10,102 nucleotides of DNA. Origin: Euperipatoides rowelli. Its lineage: Eukaryota > Onychophora > Udeonychophora > Euonychophora > Peripatopsidae. The translations under genes were made by a program, and so were the position numbers. Of the stretch, positions 1-5,100 are shown piece by piece. The DNA lies in the NCBI GenBank assembly GCA_003024985.2, contig PXIH01S0008271.1; one strand, given 5' to 3'. Position 1 is the stretch's first letter. Each line of letters begins with the position of its first letter. The notes under the pieces were generated by a model. It made no database searches and was not told the origin of the DNA. It saw nothing but the letters and a program-made list of their open reading frames with translations.

Positions 1-303
1 CCTCATGATAGTTCAGTTAAAACTTTTTTTGGCTATTATAAGAATGATGGCTTTATTAAGCGAAAAAAACTCGGACGAGTGGATGCCAATAATAAGTGGG
101 AAGGCATTAAAAAACAATGGTTACAACTTTATAGAGATTCGGAAGTTTTAGCTGGCTTAACAGCAAAACAGTCGGTAAAATACAATGATGAGTGGTTAGC
201 AGAAGCTTACATGAAAACTGATTATTCAAAATTAACACAAGAAGATTTTGAAAAAACAGTAAGAGATTATTTTGCATATTTAGTTAAAAATGGTATTGAA
301 TAA
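1..303 (+). CDS. C-terminal part of an unrecognised protein (5' end outside window)
   Basis: An open frame runs from the first base of the window to a TAA at 301-303, giving about 100 residues, so the gene begins upstream. An internal GTG at 79 is in frame but has no Shine-Dalgarno sequence, and the frame before it is open, so I do not take it as the start. The product is charged and fairly rich in Trp and Tyr (motifs such as FFGYYKNDGF, NKWEGIKKQW and a C-terminal VRDYFAYLVKNGIE). I see no transmembrane segment, lipobox or catalytic motif. It reads toward bdr copy 1, whose own -10 and RBS lie in the 53-bp gap that follows. I do not recognise the family. It could be an accessory prophage or plasmid gene. 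Confidence 0.6.
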   Translation, partial: PHDSSVKTFFGYYKNDGFIKRKKLGRVDANNKWEGIKKQWLQLYRDSEVLAGLTAKQSVKYNDEWLAEAYMKTDYSKLTQEDFEKTVRDYFAYLVKNGIE

Positions 304-334
304 GAAAAAAAGGTTATTTTAAGTAAAAATAAGC

Positions 335-351
335 TATAATTAATTTAGGAG
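335..351 (+). promoter_or_regulatory. bdr1 promoter -10 and ribosome-binding site
   Basis: A consensus -10 hexamer TATAAT at 335-340 is followed six bases later by AGGAG at 347-351, five bases before the GTG start at 357. No convincing -35 is visible. The same compact -10/AGGAG arrangement precedes bdr copies 2 and 3, and copies 1 and 2 share AAAAATAAGCTATAATTA. The predicted leader is very short, since transcription would start at or just before the AGGAG. Confidence 0.55.
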
Positions 352-356
352 TTAAT

Positions 357-794
357 GTGGGTAATTTAGCTTATACTTTAATAAAAGAAGAGTTTGTAAA
401 TAAAGGATTTAGTCCGGAAATAATAGAAGAGCTTTTGACTTCATATTTAAAAGATAATGCAACAAAAGATGATTTAAAAGAATTAAGACTAGCCTTAGAA
501 AATAATCTTAAAGAAACAGAAACAAGATTAGAAAATAATCTTAAAGAAACAGAAACAAGATTAAAAGAAGATTTTAATTTTAAATTTGAAATCTTAGATA
601 AAAAAATAGATGATAAATTTGAAATATTAGATACTAAAATAGACGAGAAGTTTAATGTTTTAGATAAGAAGATAGATTCTTTAAAAGAAACAATGGACGA
701 GAAGTTTAAGTTCAAGAATCAATTAGTTCTAGCATTCATGGGAGTTGGTTGTTTTGTTGCACTTAAAATCTTAGATAAGTTCTTTACTAGTTAG
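357..794 (+). CDS. bdr: Bdr family protein, copy 1
   Basis: This is a 145-residue Bdr-type protein. Bdr proteins are Borrelia plasmid/prophage-associated, membrane-anchored repeat proteins whose role is not settled. The N-terminal ~40 residues are globular. They are followed by a long charged coiled-coil (about 45-115) with an exact 11-residue duplication beginning LENNLKETETR, then repeats of the type FEILDKKIDDK. A C-terminal hydrophobic segment (about 122-140, LVLAFMGVGCFVALKIL) fits an inner-membrane anchor. The start is GTG at 357: the overlapping ATG at 355 hits a stop after four codons, and AGGAG lies at 347-351. The N-terminus (MGNLAYTLIKEEF) differs from the usual MQTR start seen in the other two copies. 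The last ~130 bp are nearly identical, in inverted orientation, to bdr copy 2. Confidence 0.85.
   Translation: MGNLAYTLIKEEFVNKGFSPEIIEELLTSYLKDNATKDDLKELRLALENNLKETETRLENNLKETETRLKEDFNFKFEILDKKIDDKFEILDTKIDEKFNVLDKKIDSLKETMDEKFKFKNQLVLAFMGVGCFVALKILDKFFTS
495..560 (+). repeat. Perfect 33-bp tandem duplication inside bdr1
   Basis: Bases 495-527 and 528-560 are identical and encode an 11-residue coiled-coil unit twice. Exact identity at DNA level suggests a recent duplication by slippage or recombination. The 33-bp period matches the repeats in the other two bdr genes. Confidence 0.9.
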
Positions 795-822
795 AGATAA
801 TATGAAGTTTGGAATAAGAAAA
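696..822 (+). repeat. Inverted repeat arm 1 (bdr1 3' end plus start of small gene)
   Basis: This 127-bp block matches the reverse complement of 4202-4328 with only about five mismatches and no gaps. It covers the bdr membrane-anchor coding region, the stop codon, the 7-bp gap and the first codons of the downstream small gene. The two arms face each other across about 3.4 kb holding the recombinase and terminase genes, so homologous recombination between them could invert that segment. Confidence 0.85.
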
Positions 823-864
823 AAGGTTAATAAAAAAGACCCCCGAAGGGTCTTCTACACTTAA
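802..864 (+). pseudogene. Truncated copy of the small basic-protein gene that follows bdr
   Basis: ATG at 802, seven bases after the bdr1 stop, opens a 20-codon frame starting MKFGIRK and ending at TAA 862-864. The same start, at the same 7-bp spacing, begins the intact 66-residue gene after bdr copy 2 (4222 leftwards). Here similarity stops after about seven codons and the sequence switches to one related to the 3' end of the PF57/62 gene and its neighbouring terminator. The rest of the frame is read through a terminator hairpin. I infer a recombination stump rather than a functional gene. Confidence 0.6.
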
Positions 865-865
865 T
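812..865. repeat. Copy of the PF57/62-lipoprotein terminator block
   Basis: This ~54-bp block matches the reverse complement of 5049-5100 apart from one substitution and two single-base insertions. It contains the A-rich stretch, the GACCC/GGGTC hairpin and flanking CACTTAAT. Its left edge (GAATAAGAAAA, 812-822) is also shared with the start of the intact small gene, so it sits exactly at a switch between two sequence families. Confidence 0.8.
832..854 (-). terminator. Rho-independent terminator for the recombinase transcript
   Basis: Read on the minus strand, a 7-bp stem AAGACCC/GGGTCTT (836-842 with 848-854) with a 5-nt loop is followed by a run of six T (837-832). On the plus strand there is no U-tract after the stem, so it mainly serves leftward transcription, most likely from the recombinase gene. 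It lies 150 bp beyond that gene's stop codon. Confidence 0.7.
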
Positions 866-1004
866 AACTTCTTTGTTGCATTTATTGCATTGATCTTAAG
901 ATTGCTAAATTACTTTAAAAGCAGCAATATTTTATAAACTTTTCTTTAATTAAAAACTAAAGGACATAATAAGTTAGAATCTTTTATTATATGGATAAAA
1001 TGAA
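865..1004. other. Non-coding gap between bdr1 block and recombinase
   Basis: I see no gene in these 140 bp. They hold a 10-bp palindrome ATCTTAAGAT (893-902) and the left arm of an inverted repeat (ATATGGAT 989-996 with ATCCATAT 1007-1014) that spans the recombinase stop codon. This second hairpin lacks a T-run in either direction, so I do not call it a terminator. Confidence 0.5.
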
Positions 1005-1604
1005 TCATCCATATAAGGCCTCGTACATGATTTGGTGAATTTTCTTCTTGTCAAATGAAAACTTGCCATAGATATTTTCCACATAGTTAGTATGAGAAAA
1101 ACCTAATTCTTTGGTAAGCTCATTAATATTCATCCCTTTTTCTTTCATGACTCTAATATAATTATGTCTAAACAAATGAAGACTTTTATGAATATTCTTA
1201 AAACCCATTTTAACTAATTCTTTTTTCATTTTTTTAGAAATATTAGTTAACGAGAATTGTTTCCATGGCTTAGTTTGAAAAAGATAAGTTCTCTTATTTG
1301 GATTGTAGCCTTTATATTTTTTTTTAATTTCCTCATTTATTGTATCTATTAATTCTTTGTTAAATGTTACATCTCTTTCAAAAACTTTATTTCTTTTTTT
1401 CTTTACTTTCAAGAAGATTTTAACAAAATTATCATCTAAAGAACAAATATCTTTAAGCTTAATATCTCTAATTTCGGCAGCTCTAGCTCCTGAGAAAAAT
1501 ACCAACTCCAAGAAGAGAGAATACAGTTTATTTTCACTTGAAATTTCCGATATTAGATTTTTTAAATCCCCGTTATTAACCCTAATAAAGGCATTAGAAA
1601 GCAT
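1005..1604 (-). CDS. Tyrosine recombinase/integrase, catalytic domain only
   Basis: The 199-residue product matches the catalytic domain of phage-type tyrosine recombinases, which cut and rejoin DNA through a 3'-phosphotyrosine. Visible motifs are box I FFSGARAAEI with the first catalytic Arg (about residue 41), a Lys-rich beta-hairpin (KVKKKRNK, about 66-73), the box II pattern HLFRHNYI with His and the second Arg (about 143-146), and GFSHTNYVENIYGKF with a candidate nucleophilic Tyr near residue 179. The usual G-H of LGHxs is displaced (GFSH). Integrases normally run 300-400 residues. Here the N-terminal core-binding domain is missing, yet the start looks genuine, with AAGGAG five bases before ATG. 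It stands alone on the minus strand between bdr1 and the terminase operon, divergent from the latter. Role in excision, resolution or rearrangement is inferred. Confidence 0.85.
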   Translation of the reverse strand: MLSNAFIRVNNGDLKNLISEISSENKLYSLFLELVFFSGARAAEIRDIKLKDICSLDDNFVKIFLKVKKKRNKVFERDVTFNKELIDTINEEIKKKYKGYNPNKRTYLFQTKPWKQFSLTNISKKMKKELVKMGFKNIHKSLHLFRHNYIRVMKEKGMNINELTKELGFSHTNYVENIYGKFSFDKKKIHQIMYEALYG

Positions 1605-1627
1605 ATTTTCTCCTTGTTAATTAAAGT

Positions 1628-1656
1628 ATATCATAGATTATATATAAACATGATAT
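1628..1656. promoter_or_regulatory. Recombinase promoter with operator-like inverted repeat
   Basis: On the minus strand a TATAAT hexamer (1637-1642) lies about 33 bp before the recombinase ATG. It is bracketed by a perfect inverted repeat, ATATCAT (1628-1634) and ATGATAT (1650-1656). The arm centres are 22 bp apart, about two helical turns. This is the expected geometry for a dimeric repressor site covering a -10. No clear -35 is visible. Confidence 0.5.
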
Positions 1657-1738
1657 GCCTTTCCTTTATCTCTTTATCCCATAACAATTTATCTTAGCTA
1701 TTTTGAGGAACTTTTTTTGCTACTTTCTATACCCTTAA

Positions 1739-1773
1739 AAAAACTACCAAGTACCCCTCAAAAACTACCAAGT
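1739..1773 (+). repeat. Direct repeats upstream of terminase operon (iteron/operator or pac candidate)
   Basis: The 14-mer AAAAACTACCAAGT occurs at 1739-1752 and again at 1760-1773, with start-to-start spacing of 21 bp (two helical turns). A degenerate third copy can be aligned just upstream (about 1719-1740). The second copy overlaps the place where the -35 of the terminase promoter should lie. Either a regulator or the small terminase itself could bind here. Confidence 0.65.
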
Positions 1774-1790
1774 CGCTTATTTTTTTTCTG

Positions 1791-1812
1791 TGTTATAATT
1801 AAAAACATGGGA
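1791..1812 (+). promoter_or_regulatory. Extended -10 promoter and RBS of the terminase operon
   Basis: TGTTATAAT (1791-1799) is an extended -10 (TG, one base, TATAAT). A GGGAG ribosome-binding site (1808-1812) follows, five bases before ATG 1818. No good -35 is present; the region where it should be overlaps the direct repeats, which suggests either an activator-dependent or a repressible promoter. Confidence 0.6.
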
Positions 1813-1817
1813 GTTAA

Positions 1818-2471
1818 ATGAAACTTAAAAAACCAAGAAGTAAATATTTGAAATATTATAAAGAGTTTCAAAATAAAAAAATTTCCTTAAAAGAAATTGC
1901 AGAAAAGGAAAAAGTCAATGTTTCTACAGCTTCTCATGCAATGAGAAATTGTAAACAATATATGGAAAAACTTGACAACACTATTAACCAAGAAGTGATC
2001 TCTTTAAATGAAAAATATAAAGAATATCTTCCAAGTCAAAACAATAGAAAATTAGAAGATATTTTAAATAGTGAAAACATAGTAGAACTTGAAGTTTTTT
2101 TTAGAAATCAACTTATAAAGAAAAGTATCGTAGTTAATGATTTAAAACTAAATATAGCAAAAAAACTTAGACAATTGAGCTTCCAAGATAAAGACTTGAA
2201 AATTAAAGAAACAATATACAATGAAAGCAAAGAGAAACTTGAAAATTTGGAGCTTAATGTAAGTAAAAGTGAAAAGCTCAAAAATTCAGATGAATACAAA
2301 AAACATCTTAAACAATTAAAAACGAGAATTCTTGAAAATGAACTATCTTTTTTTGAAGAAGAAAAATTATTAAAACTAGAATATGAAAAAAATTACTATT
2401 TGAAAATTCTTAATGATCCTATATTAAAAGAAATCATGAAAACCTACATCTATAATGAATTCTTTCAATGA
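1818..2471 (+). CDS. DUF603 family protein, probable terminase small subunit
   Basis: This 217-residue protein starts at ATG 1818 behind a GGGAG site. An N-terminal helix-turn-helix is visible at about residues 22-50 (ISLKEIAEKEKVNVSTASHA), a layout typical of small terminase DNA-recognition domains. The rest is a long Lys/Glu-rich predicted coiled-coil (about 100-200), suitable for ring oligomerisation. I recognise it as resembling the Borrelia DUF603 family. The immediately following gene is the large terminase, which is the main reason for the functional call. The predicted role is to recognise the packaging site on prophage DNA and bring in the large subunit. The direct repeats 45-80 bp upstream are a candidate binding site. 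An alternative is a transcriptional regulator of the packaging operon. Confidence 0.75.
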   Translation: MKLKKPRSKYLKYYKEFQNKKISLKEIAEKEKVNVSTASHAMRNCKQYMEKLDNTINQEVISLNEKYKEYLPSQNNRKLEDILNSENIVELEVFFRNQLIKKSIVVNDLKLNIAKKLRQLSFQDKDLKIKETIYNESKEKLENLELNVSKSEKLKNSDEYKKHLKQLKTRILENELSFFEEEKLLKLEYEKNYYLKILNDPILKEIMKTYIYNEFFQ

Positions 2472-2477
2472 TTTATT

Positions 2478-2508
2478 TTTTAACAAAAAACTGTTAAAAT
2501 GTCATAAT
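2478..2508 (+). promoter_or_regulatory. Hairpin / promoter-like element between DUF603 and terminase genes
   Basis: TTTTAACA (2478-2485) and TGTTAAAA (2492-2499) form an 8-bp perfect stem with a 6-nt loop in the 35-bp gap between the genes. The same bases also read as a promoter, TTAACA (2480-2485), 17 bp, then CATAAT (2503-2508) preceded by TG. The large terminase ATG (2507) overlaps this -10 and has no recognisable Shine-Dalgarno sequence, unlike its neighbours. Which reading is functional cannot be decided here. Confidence 0.35.
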
Positions 2509-4015
2509 GAATAGTTTTAAATTCGACTTTAACTTAATGTTGCCAGCAAGAGATCGTAAATTATTCAAGGCTTTAGGCTTTGATTTTAGTAAACCAAGCG
2601 AAAAAACAACAATTAATCCTAACGAAAAATTTATTGAAGACTTCATTGGGGTTTTTAGACCTAAGGATAAATTGCAACTAAACAAGAATGCTTTAATTAA
2701 ATTAACAGCAAAACAACTAGAAGCTTGTCAGTTATTAAAAAACAAAGAATTCTTGCTTGGATATGGAGGTTCAAGAAGTGGAAAAACTGTTGTATTTCTT
2801 TTAAAACTTATTTTTGAATGTCTTTTTTCAAAAGATACTAAGATCTTAGTATTAAGAGAGAATTTCTCAGATATTAGAAAATCTTTAGTTGATGATACTT
2901 TTATTAGTTTCATTGCAAGTATTTATAACTTAAGCTTTAAACAAAACTTTGCAAGTCCAATTAAGATAACGTTTTCTAATGGTTCATACATACTTTTTGC
3001 AGGCATAACTGGTGCTAACAACAGAACAGGAATTGACAAACATTTAGGAACAGAGTTTTCTATAATTTACCTTAACGAAGCTTCTCAAATTTCATACAAA
3101 ACCTTTAAATTAATCCAAACAAGATTAAACAAAGCCAAGCAAGACAAAAACTTACAAACTCAAATCATTCTAGACTGCAACCCACCAACAAAAAATCATT
3201 GGCTTTACAAATATTTTATTTTGCATGAAGATCCAGAAACTGCAAAAGCTCTTAAGAAAAAAACTATTGCTAATCTTTCTACTATACAAATGAACCCTAT
3301 TCATAACATAGAAAACTTAGGAGATGGAGAGCGTTACCTGGAAAGAATAGAAGACATGGGAGGAGCTTTTGCAAAGCGCTTCCTGCTAGGAGAATTTACT
3401 AATAATGATGATTTGAGCTTGTTTAAAGAAGAATATTTTATCTACAAGGATTTAGATTTAAATACCCAACAATTCCAGTACATAGCAATTGGAGTAGATC
3501 CTGCTGTTAAAAGCGGTGAAGATAATGATGAAACGGGAATAGTTGTTTGTGCTATGCGTAAAGAAGAAAATGTTTTTAAATACTATGTTTTAGGGGATTA
3601 CAGCGGTAAGTTTAGTGCAGATGTTTGGAGTAGAAAAGTAATTGAACTTTACAAGTCATTTAGTTTTCAACAAGCAAGTAAAAACAAAATCATAGTAATA
3701 GAAACAAATCAAGGTGGAGATTTACTTAAAAACACTTTAAGAGATGCTAACAATAAAGTCATGCCTATGCTTAAAGAAGTACACAGCAAAGACTCTAAAT
3801 TCATTAGAGCTTCTTTAATTGCAAGATTATATGAAAAGAAATTGGTAACACATTTAAAATGTTTTAATAAATTAGAAAGTCAAATGAATTCCTTAGGAGT
3901 GGAATTGTACATGGAGCATGATGACCGTGTAGATGCACTAGTTCATGCATTAACTTTTCTTTACAATTTAGCTAGCAAAAAACCAATACACTTTACTGCT
4001 AAGTTTTTTAATTAA
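2507..4015 (+). CDS. terL: Phage terminase large subunit (PBSX-type)
   Basis: This 502-residue packaging motor has both expected domains. ATPase: Walker A GGSRSGKT (residues 87-94), Walker B IIYLNEAS with catalytic Glu (186-193), and coupling motif LDCNPPT (222-228). RNase H-fold nuclease: GVDPAVKSG with Asp331, VIETNQGG with Glu399, and HDDRVDALVHAL with Asp residues at about 472-476. All acidic residues expected for the headful nuclease are present, so the protein looks intact and full length. It would cut concatemeric prophage DNA and pump it through the portal, working with the DUF603 protein encoded just upstream. Portal and head genes lie about 4 kb downstream instead of adjacent, separated by bdr, lipoprotein, PF57/62 and DUF244 genes. 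ATG 2507 lacks an obvious RBS; an internal ATG at 2537 is an alternative start that would leave the motifs intact. Confidence 0.95.
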   Translation: MNSFKFDFNLMLPARDRKLFKALGFDFSKPSEKTTINPNEKFIEDFIGVFRPKDKLQLNKNALIKLTAKQLEACQLLKNKEFLLGYGGSRSGKTVVFLLKLIFECLFSKDTKILVLRENFSDIRKSLVDDTFISFIASIYNLSFKQNFASPIKITFSNGSYILFAGITGANNRTGIDKHLGTEFSIIYLNEASQISYKTFKLIQTRLNKAKQDKNLQTQIILDCNPPTKNHWLYKYFILHEDPETAKALKKKTIANLSTIQMNPIHNIENLGDGERYLERIEDMGGAFAKRFLLGEFTNNDDLSLFKEEYFIYKDLDLNTQQFQYIAIGVDPAVKSGEDNDETGIVVCAMRKEENVFKYYVLGDYSGKFSADVWSRKVIELYKSFSFQQASKNKIIVIETNQGGDLLKNTLRDANNKVMPMLKEVHSKDSKFIRASLIARLYEKKLVTHLKCFNKLESQMNSLGVELYMEHDDRVDALVHALTFLYNLASKKPIHFTAKFFN

Positions 4016-4021
4016 AGATAG

Positions 4022-4222
4022 TTAAAGTTTAAACAGCTTCTTAAATATAGTCCAGAAACTAATACTTGTTTTGTTATAAACTTTATTATAAATAGCTTTT
4101 TTAGGATTTGTTATTAGCCCAAGGCCCTTAGGCATTCTTAGTTTAGTTCTAAGCATTTTCTTAATACTTAATCTTGCAGCAATACTTTTATTAATTGAAG
4201 GTTTTCTTATTCCAAATTTCAT
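4022..4222 (-). CDS. Small basic protein encoded after bdr2
   Basis: This 66-residue, strongly basic protein begins MKFGIRKPSINKSIAARLS and ends in a short aromatic/hydrophobic tail (SFWTIFKKLFKL). It has a Gly-Leu-rich centre and a KKAIYNKVYNK segment. It starts seven bases after the bdr2 stop with only a weak AGAGA-like site, so translational coupling to bdr2 is likely. A truncated twin sits at the same spacing after bdr1, which shows that bdr plus this gene is a conserved unit. From general familiarity with Borrelia plasmids it looks like a conserved hypothetical bdr-neighbour. I know of no function. Nucleic-acid or membrane binding would fit the charge. Its stop lies 6 bp from the converging terminase stop. 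Confidence 0.7.
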   Translation of the reverse strand: MKFGIRKPSINKSIAARLSIKKMLRTKLRMPKGLGLITNPKKAIYNKVYNKTSISFWTIFKKLFKL

Positions 4223-4328
4223 ATTATCTCTAACTAGTAAATAACTTATCTAAGATTTTAAGTGCAACAAAACAACCAACTCCCATGAATGCTAGAACTA
4301 GTTGATTTTTCAACTTAAACTTCTCGTC
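4202..4328 (-). repeat. Inverted repeat arm 2 (bdr2 3' end plus start of small gene)
   Basis: This is the partner of 696-822, with the same 127-bp length and about five mismatches. It codes for the Bdr membrane anchor, the stop, and the first codons of the 66-residue gene on the minus strand. Confidence 0.85.
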
Positions 4329-4670
4329 TATTTTCTTATCTAAAACATTAAACTTTTCATCTATTTTAGTATTAAGATTTTTTTCTATTGTATCTATTTT
4401 CTTATCTAAGATTTCAAACTTATCATTTATCTTATCATCTAAGATTTCAAACTTTTCGTCTATCTTCTTATCTAAGATTTCAAACTTTTCGTCTGTTCTT
4501 TTGCCTTCATCATCTATTCTTTTATTTAAAGCATCCATTTTAAAGCTTAAAAGTTCAAAATTAAAACTTGCACTTTTAGAATATACATCTTCAATAAACT
4601 TATTCATCACTTGTTCATTAAAGCCATGTTTAATAAATTCTTCTTGTACTTTTTGTTCTCTTGTTTGCAT
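4230..4670 (-). CDS. bdr: Bdr family protein, copy 2
   Basis: This 146-residue Bdr protein starts MQTREQKVQEEFIKHGF, the typical Bdr N-terminus. Residues ~50-120 are an 11-residue-period coiled-coil (FEILDKKIDEK and variants), and ~125-143 are a hydrophobic C-terminal anchor almost identical to copy 1. The start is supported by AGGAG (4676-4680) and TATAAT (4687-4692) on the minus strand. The promoter is back to back with that of the lipoprotein gene in a 71-bp intergenic region. The 66-residue basic protein follows 7 bp downstream, so the two form an operon. Within the Bdr family the repeats are known to vary in number; three imperfect 33-bp units are visible here. Confidence 0.88.
   Translation of the reverse strand: MQTREQKVQEEFIKHGFNEQVMNKFIEDVYSKSASFNFELLSFKMDALNKRIDDEGKRTDEKFEILDKKIDEKFEILDDKINDKFEILDKKIDTIEKNLNTKIDEKFNVLDKKIDEKFKLKNQLVLAFMGVGCFVALKILDKLFTS
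4395..4493 (-). repeat. Three imperfect 33-bp tandem repeats in bdr2
   Basis: Units at 4395-4427, 4428-4460 and 4461-4493 share the core TCTAAGATTTCAAACTT on the plus strand and encode the FEILDKKIDEK-type coiled-coil units. The 33-bp period is the same as in bdr1 and bdr3. Confidence 0.8.
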
Positions 4671-4675
4671 CTTAG

Positions 4676-4735
4676 CTCCTAGACTAATTATAGCTTATTT
4701 TTATCTAATAAAACATTATAAATAATATTTAGGAG
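4676..4735. promoter_or_regulatory. Divergent promoter region of bdr2 and lipoprotein gene
   Basis: Leftward: AGGAG 4676-4680 and TATAAT 4687-4692 for bdr2. Rightward: a TATAAA-like -10 at 4717-4722 and AGGAG at 4731-4735 for the lipoprotein gene (ATG 4742). Neither -35 is strong. The two -10 boxes lie about 30 bp apart, so RNA polymerase or a regulator on one would probably affect the other. Confidence 0.45.
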
Positions 4736-4741
4736 AATTAA

Positions 4742-5041
4742 ATGAAGAAAATTTTAACTTTTATGATATTAATATTAATCTTAACTTCTTGTTCTAGTGG
4801 TAATAATGAAGCAAGGGATGTATTACTAAAAGAATATAAAGATTTATTTAAAGAGCTGATAGATCTAAGTCCAGAAGAAGCAAAAGCAACAGCACGAACG
4901 CAAATGAATTTAGCTATCAACAATCTTAAATTACTTTCAGAAAAGGAGCAAATANTAGTTCTTAAAAGGTCTATACCACAGGTAGAAAGTTCTTTAGCAA
5001 GCCTAAAGTTAATGCAACAACAAATGCGACCAATGGAATAA
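4742..5041 (+). CDS. Short plasmid-encoded lipoprotein
   Basis: This 99-residue protein has an N-terminal lipoprotein signal: MKK, a hydrophobic core rich in Ile/Leu, then the lipobox LTSC with the lipidated Cys at position 17. Cleavage by signal peptidase II would leave a CSSGNNEARD N-terminus, a short tether, and a mature, mostly helical, Lys/Glu/Gln-rich domain of about 80 residues. The start has a clear AGGAG (4731-4735). One base is undetermined (N at 4955, codon NTA), which cannot create a stop. It does not resemble Mlp, Erp or BppA as I know them, so I leave it unnamed. Surface or periplasmic placement cannot be told from sequence. It is a single-gene transcript, ended by a UUCG terminator 18 bp after the stop. 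Confidence 0.8.
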   Translation: MKKILTFMILILILTSCSSGNNEARDVLLKEYKDLFKELIDLSPEEAKATARTQMNLAINNLKLLSEKEQIXVLKRSIPQVESSLASLKLMQQQMRPME

Positions 5042-5048
5042 GTAAGAT

Positions 5049-5100
5049 ATTAAGTGTGAAGACCCTTCGGGGTCTTTTTTATTAATCTTTTTTCTTATTC
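5049..5100. repeat. Terminator block repeated near bdr1
   Basis: This is the partner of 812-865 in inverted orientation. It covers the last bases of the PF57/62 gene, the shared terminator and sequence just past the lipoprotein stop. Here it lies in what seems to be its original context. Confidence 0.75.
5059..5080 (+). terminator. UUCG-loop terminator of the lipoprotein gene
   Basis: Stem AAGACCC (5059-5065) and GGGTCTT (5070-5076) closes a C-UUCG-G tetraloop, an exceptionally stable loop, followed directly by T residues through 5080. It lies 18 bp after the lipoprotein stop and also separates it from the converging PF57/62 gene. On the minus strand the hairpin lacks a U-tract. Confidence 0.85.

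Noticed and set aside
371-715. Minus-strand ORF of 114 codons opposite bdr1
   Set aside because: It mirrors the repetitive bdr1 coding sequence (Ser/Leu-rich shadow), with no RBS; the same happens opposite bdr3 (7435-7713).
989-1014. Inverted repeat over the recombinase stop as its terminator
   Set aside because: No T-run follows the stem in either direction; the hairpin at 836-854 has one and is the better candidate.
1357-1620. Plus-strand ORF opposite the recombinase
   Set aside because: Antisense to a well-supported recombinase gene, low-complexity Ser/Leu/Phe composition and no start signals.
4395-4493. Regular 33-bp repeats as a CRISPR array
   Set aside because: Repeats are contiguous, in frame and coding for Bdr coiled-coil units, with no spacers.
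4501-4725. Plus-strand ORF opposite the start of bdr2
   Set aside because: Shadow of bdr2 that also runs through the divergent promoter region.
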